From contig DRMK01000096.1 of assembly GCA_011322575.1 (NCBI GenBank), positions 1 to 9,348 of the forward strand: DNA of 9,348 bases. Reading direction: 5' to 3'. The stretch comes from Gammaproteobacteria bacterium (lineage in GTDB: Bacteria > Pseudomonadota > Gammaproteobacteria > Thiohalospirales > Thiohalospiraceae). The stretch's first letter is position 1, and each line of letters starts with the position of its first letter. Below are positions 1-7,660 of this stretch, piece after piece. A program made the position numbers and the translations under genes. The notes under the pieces were generated by a model. The model had not been told where the DNA came from. It searched no databases and saw only the letters and a program-made list of their open reading frames with translations.

Positions 1-439
1 GCACCATGCGCACACTCAACCCAACCACCGGCTCCTCGTGCAAACCGTGCTGGTAGCGGTATTCGGTCACGCTACCCATCAGCACCGCGTCCGCGCCCAG
101 TTCATTGGCCAGCTGGCGGGCGAGGGTGACTGCGCTGGTCTCGCCCCGGCCACGCTGGGCTTCGCGCAGCTCCCGGGAGGGTCCGCTCTCTTCACGCACC
201 CTGAACAACCCCTGGCGATACAGCTCGGTACCCATGAGGCGGGTCAGAATCCGGTCCGCATTGGGGTAGTCGGTGAGGTTCTCAAACGGCAGAATCACCA
301 CCTGCGGCGCATCCGGCGAAACCATCCTGCTCTGTATGCCACCGTTCTCCACGCCCTTGCCGCTGGCACAGGCGGACAGAGCCAGCACCACCAGTACTGC
401 CAGCAGATACATTTTGCTACCGATCTTATGCTCCAACAT
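1..439 (-). CDS. pelC: PelC-like outer-membrane lipoprotein (3' end cut by window)
   Basis: The first 146 residues are present; the frame is still open at the window edge. The protein starts at ATG 439-437, preceded by AAGGGA about nine bases upstream. It opens with a lipoprotein signal peptide with lipobox L-S-A-C (Cys24); the residue after Cys is Ala, not Asp, which suggests outer-membrane sorting. The mature part has a VVILPFENLTDYP stretch (about residues 47-59) followed by a helix with LMGTELYRQGLF and, near residue 115, ELGADAVLMGSV. This is the pattern of the CsgG/DUF799/PelC-type lipoprotein fold. Pseudomonas PelC is about 172 residues, so only a short C-terminal part should be missing. 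In Pel systems PelC forms a ring at the outer membrane that guides the polymer to the PelB pore. Position right after the barrel gene matches pelB-pelC order. Another lipoprotein of the same fold is possible; assignment rests partly on context. Confidence 0.72.
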   Translation of the reverse strand, partial: MLEHKIGSKMYLLAVLVVLALSACASGKGVENGGIQSRMVSPDAPQVVILPFENLTDYPNADRILTRLMGTELYRQGLFRVREESGPSRELREAQRGRGETSAVTLARQLANELGADAVLMGSVTEYRYQHGLHEEPVVGLSVRMV

Positions 440-472
440 CACGATTCGTCCCTTGTAATGGATACAGTATAT

Positions 473-497
473 GGATCTCCCCGCCCCTTGGGGATCC
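473..497 (-). other. Intercistronic hairpin between the barrel gene and the lipoprotein gene
   Basis: GGATC (473-477) and CCCC (479-482) pair with GGGGATCC (490-497), giving about nine base pairs with one bulged T and a seven-base loop. It lies in the only real gap of the operon (440-505). On the minus strand no T-run follows, so it does not look like an intrinsic terminator; it may stabilise or process the mRNA, or be chance. Confidence 0.35.
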
Positions 498-505
498 TCC
501 CAGAG

Positions 506-2113
506 TTAGAAACGCCACAACAGGTAGCCGCCCGCCTTGCTGTAGCGCGCATACTCACCACGATAGGGGCCGGCGCTATATACAAACTTCAGGCCGGCCT
601 CCAGCCCCAGCAGAGGCTCCCAGGCCAGATTGGCGGCCACGAACGGCCCTCCCGCGTCATTGTATGGATCGAAGCTGGCACCAACGCCAAAATCGTAGCG
701 CAGATAGTCGCTCAACCTGTCGAACCATATGGCATCCAGCGTGTGTACCTGCTGTGATATCACCGGTAACGTGTAGTACGTCACGTTTCCGAAGCGCCTC
801 TCGTCCTGCGATGTGATCTCTTCCAGCTCCATCTTGTAGCCCACGCTCAACCGCGGGATCCCTTCCTGCAACAGCATTCGGGCACCTAGAGTGAGGAGGT
901 AGCTTTCGGCTACGTCGTTGTCTCCATCCACACCGTATCTGCGCACCGCCAGCGTGGCGCGGGTGGAGAGCGCCTCTTCCACCGGCCTCCTCCAGCCATC
1001 GCTTCCCGGCCGTTCCCAACCCAGCGTCAGTGTGTCCGACCTGCCTCCGTCCACAATCCCTTCCACATACTCCCAAGCCGGAGCGTGGTAGTTGGCATCC
1101 ACCCACACTCGTGCCAGATCCAGACGCTGTGAGTACTCGGCGCGAAAACCAACTATCCCCTCGTTGACTCCGGAAAGGGCGAGGCGGGTATAGGCCGCCC
1201 AGTCGAAGTGGTGCTGGCCGTACAGTTCGAAATAGTCCCGCTGTCCGCGGAAAGATTGCAGCGGACCAGCTATGCGGCGCACCACGTTGTCACGTATCAC
1301 CCTGTTCTCCCAGACGAACCCCAACGTGGTTCTCTGGCCCACGTTGTCGCGCCCGGTGAGGCGGGTGATACGCTGCCAGTCGGCACCATGCAGCTGCTGC
1401 CAATCCATGTCGAGGCGCACCTGGGGACCATACTCGTAGAGCAGGCCGGCCTTGGCGGCCACCAGCCCCGGATCGCCCTGTCCGGTATGGAGAGCCCGGT
1501 TGAAGTAGGTGATCGCCTGTTGCCACTGCCCCAGGCGCGCTTCGATACTCCCCATCTCGGGCAGCAGCTCACCATTGTCCGGATACTGCTCGTGCAAGCG
1601 CGCCAACTTGCGGCGCGCTGCAAACAGCCGCCCCTGTTCCGCGAGGACCGCCGCCCGCAGCCGCTCAAGACGTAGTGCGGCGCTTTCGCGTCTGGCCAAC
1701 GAGATGGACTCGACCGAACGAGCCGCATGCTCCGTCTCCTTCCGTGGAGCGGGGGTCATCACTACCGTAATCCGCCGCTCTCCGTCGGATGCCACCTGAT
1801 ACTGCACATCCCGCCCGGCATGGATCAGCAGACTGTCGTAACCGGCGGTGCTCCAGTCTATCCAGCCAGCGATGCGCGCTTCCACGTCGCTGAGCAGCGT
1901 GGCGGGAAACTGGCGCGAGAAGCGTAACAACAGGTCCCTGCCATCCACCTCATGCAGCACCATAACCGGCTGGTCCCATACAAAAATCAGCCGCAGGCGA
2001 TCCGGCCCCGGCTCCAGCTGCAGCTCTACGCCGCCGGCAGCCTGTGCCATCGGGTGCGCGCCCAGAACCAGCAGCACCAGCACATACAGCAGGCTTCTGC
2101 TCGAGCGCATCAT
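506..2113 (-). CDS. pelB: PelB C-terminal part: outer-membrane beta-barrel exporter with AMIN-like and TPR segments
   Basis: This 535-residue protein begins with a signal peptide (hydrophobic core about residues 8-19, likely cleaved near AQA at 24-26). Residues about 28-122 form a beta-rich domain with alternating hydrophobics (RLRLIFVWDQPV, DLLLRFSRQF, RRITVVMTP) that resembles an AMIN domain. Residues about 145-225 are helical and TPR-like (Y-P-D-N at 177-180, then AITYFNRAL). From about 230 to the end there are alternating aromatic/polar strands ending in L-L-W-R-F, the terminal Phe being the classical outer-membrane barrel signature. Pseudomonas PelB carries its export barrel at the C-terminus of a protein of about 1190 residues; here the barrel is a separate gene. 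Start ATG 2113 overlaps the upstream stop by four bases (ATGA), with GGAGG about nine bases upstream; a second ATG follows directly. The role as Pel export pore is inferred from architecture and neighbours. Confidence 0.75.
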   Translation of the reverse strand: MMRSSRSLLYVLVLLVLGAHPMAQAAGGVELQLEPGPDRLRLIFVWDQPVMVLHEVDGRDLLLRFSRQFPATLLSDVEARIAGWIDWSTAGYDSLLIHAGRDVQYQVASDGERRITVVMTPAPRKETEHAARSVESISLARRESAALRLERLRAAVLAEQGRLFAARRKLARLHEQYPDNGELLPEMGSIEARLGQWQQAITYFNRALHTGQGDPGLVAAKAGLLYEYGPQVRLDMDWQQLHGADWQRITRLTGRDNVGQRTTLGFVWENRVIRDNVVRRIAGPLQSFRGQRDYFELYGQHHFDWAAYTRLALSGVNEGIVGFRAEYSQRLDLARVWVDANYHAPAWEYVEGIVDGGRSDTLTLGWERPGSDGWRRPVEEALSTRATLAVRRYGVDGDNDVAESYLLTLGARMLLQEGIPRLSVGYKMELEEITSQDERRFGNVTYYTLPVISQQVHTLDAIWFDRLSDYLRYDFGVGASFDPYNDAGGPFVAANLAWEPLLGLEAGLKFVYSAGPYRGEYARYSKAGGYLLWRF

Positions 2114-4251
2114 ATATCGTCCCCTCCCCCGGCAAGCACCGCCTCTGCTCGCTCTATGCGGCCGCTCTCCAGCAAAACGGTAACAAAGTCGGCCCGCAGA
2201 TCGAGATTGTCGGGATATCTCTCCAGCAGATCCTGATAGGCCAGGATCGCGTTGTCGCTCTCCCCCAGCCGGTAGAGACTCTGGGCGCGCACGCTCGCCC
2301 GGCGCAAATCCATCTCCCCATCGGCCTCCAGTAGCCGCACTACCCTGCGGTAATGGGGGGCGGCACGCAGCTCACGGTTACGTCGGGTCAGGAGTTCGGC
2401 CAGAAAATAATTGCTCTCGAAATCACCCTCGTTGTTCTCCAGATAGCGGCTGAGCAGTTCATACGCCTCCTCCCAGCGCTCCTCCCTGTAGGCGAGCAGA
2501 CCGAGCCTGCGCAACATCTCCGGGTCCTCAGGATCGACACTGAGCAGCCGCCGACTGGCCTCGATGGCCAGATCCGCGAAGCCCACCTGGTCCGCGCGCC
2601 GGATGTGACGCCGCAGCTGTTCGGCACTCTGCGCCTCGGCAATCGCCCTGGTCAACACCTGGCGGAGGCGCGGATAGTCCTCCTCCCGCTGCAATACGTC
2701 CATCTGGAACTCCACGGGATCACCGCTGTAACCCAGCTCGGCGAGATCCTGCTGACCCAGCTTCAGAACCAGCTCCGTGGCACCCACCTCGAGCAGGCGG
2801 CGCAACCATGCCAACCGCTGTTTGCCATGTGCGCCGCTTACCCGATCCTCGATCCACTGCAAACCGTACGGTTCGGGTCGGGGTCCCCAGATATAGAGCA
2901 GCTGGCTTACATAGATGCTATATGCCGGCTCTCCCTGCGCCAAATCCATGTAAACCTGTTCCGCAAGCACCTTGTCTCCCAGATCCAGAGCATCGTAGGC
3001 CAGTGCCCGTTTCTCCTTGCGGCTCAAGCGCAGCTGCTTGTAGCGCTGACGCAGTACCGCGAGCAGCTCCTTCTGTTTCCCCAGCTTGCGCAGCGCCGCC
3101 TCGTAGCGATAGCTGATTTCCAGCCTCTCCCGGTCACTCAGCTCGGGACGCGCCATCTGCCGCTGCCAGAAGGCGAACAGCTCTTGCCAACGTTTCTCCT
3201 TACGAAGCACGGTCTCGTAGCGGTAGGTAAAGACCTTACGCTCCTCCACGCCAATATCGGGACGCCCAATCTGTTCACCCAGATACTCGAGCAGCGTCGC
3301 GATTCGACCATTTTCGCGTAGTGCGGCTTCGTAACGCTCGCCCACTTCCCGGCGCTGCTGCCCGTCCAAATCTTCCCGGTACAGCTCACGCAGCAGGAAC
3401 GCGATACGTTTCTCCTCCTGGCCAAGCTTGCGCAGAGTGTTCTCATAACGGTAACTGATCTCGATCTTCTCCTGCGGATCCAGATCCGGCCTGGTCAGCT
3501 GGCGATCCCAGAAGGCATACAACTCCACGTAGCGGGTGGCACCGGCCAGGGCGCGTTCATAATATGCGGTCCACCTCCCCCCACGATCGCCGTAGCCACG
3601 CAGGTACTCAAGGGCTCCTTCGTACTGCCCGAGATCGAGAGAGAGGCTGACCAGAAATTCCCGCACCCGCTCATCAAAAGCCGATGGATACTCCCGCCCC
3701 AGTCGGCGCAGAACATCGCTAGCACTGACCATATCCCCTTCCGCCGCCAGCAGGTAGGCCAGATCCTTGTAGTCCTGGGGCTTGGCATCGTAGTCCTGGA
3801 CGATACGTTTCAATACCTCAATCTGCTGGCCGATGCGCCCTTCAGCGTTGTATAGCTGGGAGAGGTTGCGCAGCGCCTCTTCGGAGGGCTGCACTTCGGC
3901 ACGCTTCTCCAGGTTGCCCAGATAGTCGTGAGGCCGTTGGGTCTGCTGATAGAGCTTGCCCAGATAGATGCGCGCTTCCAGATTGTCCGGGTTGGCTTCC
4001 ACGAACCGCTCCATGAGATCCACCGCCCGGTTCATATCGCCATAGACCAGATATAGTTCGGAGAGCGGTACAACAACATCGGCAGAACTATTCCCCTCCT
4101 CCAGCAATCTCTCATACTCCGCCCGTGCAGCCGTGTACTGCTTGTTTTTGTAGCGCATCAATGCCAGTTCGGGGGAACGCGGATAGACCAGATAGCCACC
4201 GAGCAGGGCCAAGGCCACCACCAGCACCACCATGTAATGGGTACCTTTCAT
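2110..4251 (-). CDS. pelB: PelB N-terminal part: inner-membrane-anchored TPR scaffold
   Basis: The 713-residue protein has a short N-terminus, one transmembrane helix (about residues 7-23) with no clear cleavage site, then almost entirely helical repeats. Canonical TPR units are visible near residues 30-52, 60-90 and 565-700 (for example ERYPDN at 677-682). The middle (227-415) is a tandem array of about 38-residue units. This matches the N-terminal two thirds of Pseudomonas PelB, a single membrane anchor followed by many TPRs that span the periplasm and dock PelA, but the frame stops before any barrel, which is supplied by the next gene. ATG 4251 shares one base with the upstream stop (TGATG) and has AGGAGA at proper distance, so translation is probably both coupled and independent. 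The sum with the next protein (1248 residues) is close to the full-length PelB size. Function is inferred from architecture and context; TPR sequence alone would not prove it. Confidence 0.75.
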   Translation of the reverse strand: MKGTHYMVVLVVALALLGGYLVYPRSPELALMRYKNKQYTAARAEYERLLEEGNSSADVVVPLSELYLVYGDMNRAVDLMERFVEANPDNLEARIYLGKLYQQTQRPHDYLGNLEKRAEVQPSEEALRNLSQLYNAEGRIGQQIEVLKRIVQDYDAKPQDYKDLAYLLAAEGDMVSASDVLRRLGREYPSAFDERVREFLVSLSLDLGQYEGALEYLRGYGDRGGRWTAYYERALAGATRYVELYAFWDRQLTRPDLDPQEKIEISYRYENTLRKLGQEEKRIAFLLRELYREDLDGQQRREVGERYEAALRENGRIATLLEYLGEQIGRPDIGVEERKVFTYRYETVLRKEKRWQELFAFWQRQMARPELSDRERLEISYRYEAALRKLGKQKELLAVLRQRYKQLRLSRKEKRALAYDALDLGDKVLAEQVYMDLAQGEPAYSIYVSQLLYIWGPRPEPYGLQWIEDRVSGAHGKQRLAWLRRLLEVGATELVLKLGQQDLAELGYSGDPVEFQMDVLQREEDYPRLRQVLTRAIAEAQSAEQLRRHIRRADQVGFADLAIEASRRLLSVDPEDPEMLRRLGLLAYREERWEEAYELLSRYLENNEGDFESNYFLAELLTRRNRELRAAPHYRRVVRLLEADGEMDLRRASVRAQSLYRLGESDNAILAYQDLLERYPDNLDLRADFVTVLLESGRIERAEAVLAGGGDDI
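3007..3573 (-). repeat. Five tandem ~38-residue helical repeats inside the TPR protein
   Basis: Units begin near residues 227, 263, 302, 339 and 377. Each carries a Y-x-x-x-L core such as YRYEAALRK, then a hydrophobic helix (ELYAFW, RIAFLL, ATLLEYL, ELFAFW, ELLAVL) and a charged turn such as RPDLDPQEK or RPELSDRER. Similarity between units is clearly higher than in the rest of the protein, suggesting recent duplication of a TPR-like module. Confidence 0.7.
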
Positions 4252-6494
4252 CAGACCGTCTCCTGGCGGTACCCGATCTCGACCCGCACGGTCTCCCGCG
4301 GGGCACGGGCCTGGATGGTGAACCGAAGCTTGCCACTGTCCGATACCGAGACGGTACGCCGCTCGGTCACGCCCGTTTCGCCGGTCATGTCGATCACGTA
4401 GTTACCCGCATGGGGCACTTTCCACGTCATATCACCATTGCCGAATCCCGCCGTCTGGAAGCGCAGCGCCCCCGGGCGGTGCTCGACCCCCCAAACCTGC
4501 CAACTGGATCCGATCAGATAGGGAACCGGCGCGGCGGGCTCCTCCGCACTCTCCCGGCGCTCCCGCAGCACTACCACCGCGTCCGGAACGGCCTTGTCCA
4601 GCGCCACGTAGAGCGAGCCCTGGTAGTGGTGCTGCCCCACCACGCCACGCGATTGGACCATATCGACCGCCGAGAACAGAGCCCGGTCAAAACGCACCGT
4701 CTGTAATGCCTGGCGATCGCCGATACTCCAGCGACGCTCACCGGTCTGCTCTATCCGCGCGCTGTAGAACCCCTCCACCACGGCGGCGTAATGGCTGGTG
4801 GTCACCGGTATGATCGCCTGACTGCGGGCATACTGCAGATTGGCCAGCACGGCGTTCAGACTGGAGAGCTTCTCGCCGGAATACATGTGGTAGTAGATCC
4901 CCATCGGTTTGATACGCAGGGGAGTTTCGGTATTTTTCAGGGTGCGGATCAGGTGGCGATAGCCGAAAAACTGCTCGGACCACTGATCCGTATAGATGTT
5001 CTCGTTGCTGTTGGAGGCATAGACCTGCAGCTGGCCAGCCACCTTCCGGCCCAGTGGCGATACCCAACCATAGGAGGGATACTTGCGATCCAGGCGGCTG
5101 TCGCCGCCGTTGATGTTGTGTACCCCCGCCCCGCGCACCGCCGCTATGGCAGCCGGGAACGGGTTGGTGTCACCAGACCACTGATAGATCTGCACCCTCT
5201 TGCCGGGAGGCAGAAGGGTGTTGATGAACCGTATGGCCCCCACAGTCTCCAGCTCCAGATCGAACGGCTTGACCGCGTAGGCGCGCGGCGCCTGGTAACC
5301 GGTCTCCCTATAGTAGTCGCTCTCCCCGGCCTCTTCCCTGCGGGAATCCTCTACCTCCGCCCAGGGGCGGGTGTAGATACCCAGGAACGGCCGCTCCCGG
5401 TCGGGATCAGCCTGCGCGAAAAAGCCCCAGTCAAATGGATGGCTGTAGGTGTGAGCCCCGGCTTCCACCTGAGGCAGGGCCAGGATCTCCCGCGCCACCC
5501 GCATGCTCTTCTCGCTACCGTGCCAGGCCGGATCCAGGTCCCCGGCGATGGGGGCGACGGTGACCGGCAGATCGGGATGGGTTTCTATGATCTTCTGCTT
5601 GACCACCTCGGCGGACAATACACCCCGGTCCCGATAGGGATAGATCTCGGTGAGATTGTTCCAGCCGTCACCATCGATGTGGCTGAAAAAGATACGCCGT
5701 CCCGCCAGCGTGGTGGTGTCCGGCCGCGGCAGCCCGTCCAGTTTCAGGGCGCGGTTGAAGAACTCGAAAGGGTTGACGTACCACTGAAGGGTTTCGGTAG
5801 CCTCGTTGTAGAAATAGGCATAGTCGGAGGCTATCCACCCACCGTTTTCGGTAATCGCCACCAGATCACTGTCAGTCGACGGGTCATCCCCCAGGCGCAC
5901 CTTGAGCCCGGAGTAACCGCGTCCCTCCGCGACCCGCAGCAGCTCATAGCCAGGCAGCACACCACCCACCCGACGCTCGAAGTCCACCAGTTGCGGATCC
6001 CGGTACACGATCCTGGTCCGGTAGGTAAAGGGAATCCAGTCATGCCCGCTGCGCAACCCAAGCCTGGTCCAGAAGCGCTCTATCTCCTCCCCGTACTCAT
6101 CCTCCGCCCCCCGTTCTTCCTCACCGCTCCCGAATCCACCCACCATAACGAGCTGCCTGCCACTCTCCATGAGTTTCTCCGCCCACTCCATGAACTCCCT
6201 GGGATCCTTCATGCTGGCCGCTTCCCACACCAGCACACCATGCACGTCCTTCAACTCCTCCAGGGCAGGGAGCGGAGCGCCGATGTCACGATATCGAACC
6301 ACCATCCCCAGATGGTTCAGAGGCATCTCCGCCAATCGGTGAACTTCGGTAAAGCGTATGTCGGCAGCAGTGCTCCCATCGTACAGAGCCAGTATGGTAC
6401 GCGCTACCGGACGCGCCTGCAGCAATGGAGCATGCGCCAGCAAGACCATGCAGAACCATAGCGATAACAACCGGAACGGACGAGGTTTGCTCAT
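4251..6494 (-). CDS. pelA: PelA C-terminal part: secreted polysaccharide (GalNAc) deacetylase, CE18-like
   Basis: The 747-residue protein has a signal peptide (likely cleavage after LLQA at 24-27). Residues about 30-260 look like an alpha/beta Rossmann-type domain (GVLVWEA, QLVMVGGFGSG), as in the middle of PelA. The deacetylase core follows: SHIDGDG (271-277; Asp274, Asp276), and H-T-Y-S-H (348-352), which together give the Asp-His-His metal site of this hydrolase class; WSGDTNPF (439-446) and IYYHMYSG (533-540) are further conserved-looking active-site segments. Residues about 640-747 form a beta-rich C-terminal domain. In Pel biosynthesis PelA removes acetyl groups from GalNAc in the periplasm, making the polymer cationic. 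Pseudomonas PelA is a single protein of 948 residues with a GH114 hydrolase in front; here that part is the separate upstream gene. ATG 6494 overlaps the upstream stop (ATGA) and lacks a good ribosome site, so translation is probably coupled. Confidence 0.88.
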   Translation of the reverse strand: MSKPRPFRLLSLWFCMVLLAHAPLLQARPVARTILALYDGSTAADIRFTEVHRLAEMPLNHLGMVVRYRDIGAPLPALEELKDVHGVLVWEAASMKDPREFMEWAEKLMESGRQLVMVGGFGSGEEERGAEDEYGEEIERFWTRLGLRSGHDWIPFTYRTRIVYRDPQLVDFERRVGGVLPGYELLRVAEGRGYSGLKVRLGDDPSTDSDLVAITENGGWIASDYAYFYNEATETLQWYVNPFEFFNRALKLDGLPRPDTTTLAGRRIFFSHIDGDGWNNLTEIYPYRDRGVLSAEVVKQKIIETHPDLPVTVAPIAGDLDPAWHGSEKSMRVAREILALPQVEAGAHTYSHPFDWGFFAQADPDRERPFLGIYTRPWAEVEDSRREEAGESDYYRETGYQAPRAYAVKPFDLELETVGAIRFINTLLPPGKRVQIYQWSGDTNPFPAAIAAVRGAGVHNINGGDSRLDRKYPSYGWVSPLGRKVAGQLQVYASNSNENIYTDQWSEQFFGYRHLIRTLKNTETPLRIKPMGIYYHMYSGEKLSSLNAVLANLQYARSQAIIPVTTSHYAAVVEGFYSARIEQTGERRWSIGDRQALQTVRFDRALFSAVDMVQSRGVVGQHHYQGSLYVALDKAVPDAVVVLRERRESAEEPAAPVPYLIGSSWQVWGVEHRPGALRFQTAGFGNGDMTWKVPHAGNYVIDMTGETGVTERRTVSVSDSGKLRFTIQARAPRETVRVEIGYRQETV

Positions 6495-7357
6495 ATACGC
6501 GGCTCTGAGACGATGCGATCCAGGGCAACGGTGGCCACGTAGGGAACGAAACCGTTAGCGCGCTGGGCGCGGTAAATCTCCGCAATTCCGCGTTCATCAT
6601 CGGGTTCCCAGTAATCCAGGGTAAACACCTTGAGCCGCGGGTTGATGCGCTGCGCCTGTTTCAGATAGGCAAGCTGTGCCTGGTAGAGCTGCTGTGGTAC
6701 GCGCTTGTAGGATTCGCTGCCGAAATCATAATCGGCATACACTGACTCTCCCAGCACGATATCTATGTCACCCGCCACCTCGGGGAGGATCTCATAGGCG
6801 CGGTTGAGCATGATCCTGATATGAGGAAACTGCCTGCGGATGGTGCGCACCAGCCTGATCGCCGCCTCACCCATGCCCCGGTAACGCTCCGGATCTTTCC
6901 GCTCCAGATGCAGAGGCCCGTCCAGGGTATCCAGAAACACCCCGTCAAACCCTTGATGCAACAGGAAGGGAATCAGCTCGTAAATCACCCGTTCTGTCCA
7001 GGCACGCTGGCGAATATCGAGAAAATAGCTGCCCTTCCAGTTGGGGTTCTCTCCCAACAACAGCCCCTGCCCCCGCACGGCGGCAAAATGGTGGCGGTAC
7101 TGCTCGGCCTCTCCCAGGCTAAGATAGCCCAACAGCGTCTTGCCATGCTCCGCCAGAGGGGCGAGCGCTGGCCGGTGATCACTATCCAGCACCAGCAAAT
7201 CGTAGGCGCGAAAATCCGCTGGAGAAGCCTTGTCGGAGTAGTATGCAAGCCAGCGCTCACCAACCCCCGAGCCGGCGGCAGTTGCATAACCGACTATAGG
7301 AAGCAGGGCGAGATATAGCGTGAAGAACGTCAGACCATGCCGCATGGTGTTATGCAA
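6491..7357 (-). CDS. pelA: PelA N-terminal part: secreted GH114 endo-alpha-1,4-galactosaminidase-like hydrolase
   Basis: A 288-residue single-domain protein with a signal peptide (hydrophobic residues about 10-25, cleavage near ATAA at 25-28). GH114/TM1410-type TIM-barrel landmarks appear in order: WLAYYSD (36-42), LLVLDSD (54-60), LLGYLSLGE (75-83), GVFLDTLDGP (139-148), RIMLNRAYEIL (181-191), VLGESVY (201-207) and TLDYW (246-250). Glu204 in GES is the best candidate for the catalytic residue matching Glu218 of Pseudomonas PelA; Asp143/Asp146 line the same pocket by analogy. In Pel systems this domain cuts partially de-N-acetylated GalNAc polymer and influences release of secreted Pel. Length fits the hydrolase domain alone. 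First gene of the operon, with a good promoter upstream. A TTG start at 7357 is preferred because AAGGA lies five bases upstream; the internal ATG at 7345 would put it 17 bases away. Confidence 0.88.
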   Translation of the reverse strand: MHNTMRHGLTFFTLYLALLPIVGYATAAGSGVGERWLAYYSDKASPADFRAYDLLVLDSDHRPALAPLAEHGKTLLGYLSLGEAEQYRHHFAAVRGQGLLLGENPNWKGSYFLDIRQRAWTERVIYELIPFLLHQGFDGVFLDTLDGPLHLERKDPERYRGMGEAAIRLVRTIRRQFPHIRIMLNRAYEILPEVAGDIDIVLGESVYADYDFGSESYKRVPQQLYQAQLAYLKQAQRINPRLKVFTLDYWEPDDERGIAEIYRAQRANGFVPYVATVALDRIVSEPRI

Positions 7358-7358
7358 A

Positions 7359-7367
7359 CCGTTCCTT
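7359..7367 (-). promoter_or_regulatory. Ribosome binding site that selects the TTG start
   Basis: On the minus strand AAGGAACGG precedes TTG at 7357-7355, with five bases between AAGGA and the start codon. This spacing is far better than for the ATG twelve bases further in. Confidence 0.6.
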
Positions 7368-7436
7368 GATTATGAATTCGTCACAGGCGTCGCAGATTAT
7401 TGTTGCTATCGTCATAATTTCGACCCCATCCGATTG

Positions 7437-7466
7437 ATTATATTGTTATCACATCGGGCTTTTCAA
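7437..7466 (-). promoter_or_regulatory. Sigma-70 promoter of the pel-like operon
   Basis: Minus-strand TTGAAA (7466-7461, 5 of 6 to consensus) and a perfect TATAAT (7442-7437) are separated by 18 bases. A start near 7430 would give a leader of about 70 bases before the TTG start. The 10-base palindrome CAATATATTG (7464-7473) overlaps the -35 box, a place where a repressor or activator could act. Confidence 0.7.
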
Positions 7467-7561
7467 TATATTGTGTCTCTTATACACCACAGCAAAACGA
7501 AATGCGGTGAACTCTTCCCGGGCTTTTCAGCGACGCCGAACGCCTTGACACAACCCAAAAC

Positions 7562-7584
7562 ACACAATGCAATTGTGTTTTTTT
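7562..7584 (+). terminator. AT-rich hairpin followed by a T-run
   Basis: ACACAAT (7562-7568) and ATTGTGT (7572-7578) form a seven-base-pair stem with a three-base loop, followed by seven T (7578-7584). The stem is AT-rich and no plus-strand gene ends here, so a terminator role is weak; it may instead be a binding site or guard against transcription reading across the promoter. Confidence 0.25.
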
Positions 7585-7660
7585 ATGCACATTGTATTGT
7601 CGAATGACTTTGCCGGAACCTTATACCCGAGTTACACGGCAATCATCATCCGTGGAATCC

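Noticed and set aside
473..497. Hairpin considered as an intrinsic terminator inside the operon
   Set aside because: No T-run follows on the minus strand and the lipoprotein gene continues in the same direction with its own ribosome site.
38..757. Plus-strand open frame across the lipoprotein gene and the end of the barrel gene
   Set aside because: It overlaps two well-supported minus-strand genes, has no recognisable domain, and crosses their intergenic gap.
4791..6461. Long open plus-strand frame (about 556 codons) antisense to the deacetylase gene
   Set aside because: It lies wholly opposite a gene with clear family motifs; its translation is rich in Pro, Arg and His without domain features, as expected from GC-rich codon bias on the other strand.
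6491..6494. Junctions between the split genes considered as frameshift errors breaking a fused PelA or PelB
   Set aside because: Each downstream protein starts with a complete signal peptide or membrane anchor, and the overlaps are standard ATGA/TGATG couplings.
7341..7395. GCAAACC on the plus strand, reminiscent of part of a c-di-GMP-I riboswitch
   Set aside because: It is on the strand opposite to the pel-like operon, and the other conserved parts of the aptamer are not seen.
7369..7418. Seven-base complementarity ATTATGA/TCATAAT in the operon leader
   Set aside because: Short and all-AT apart from one pair, so expected by chance in this AT-rich stretch; it leaves the ribosome site free.
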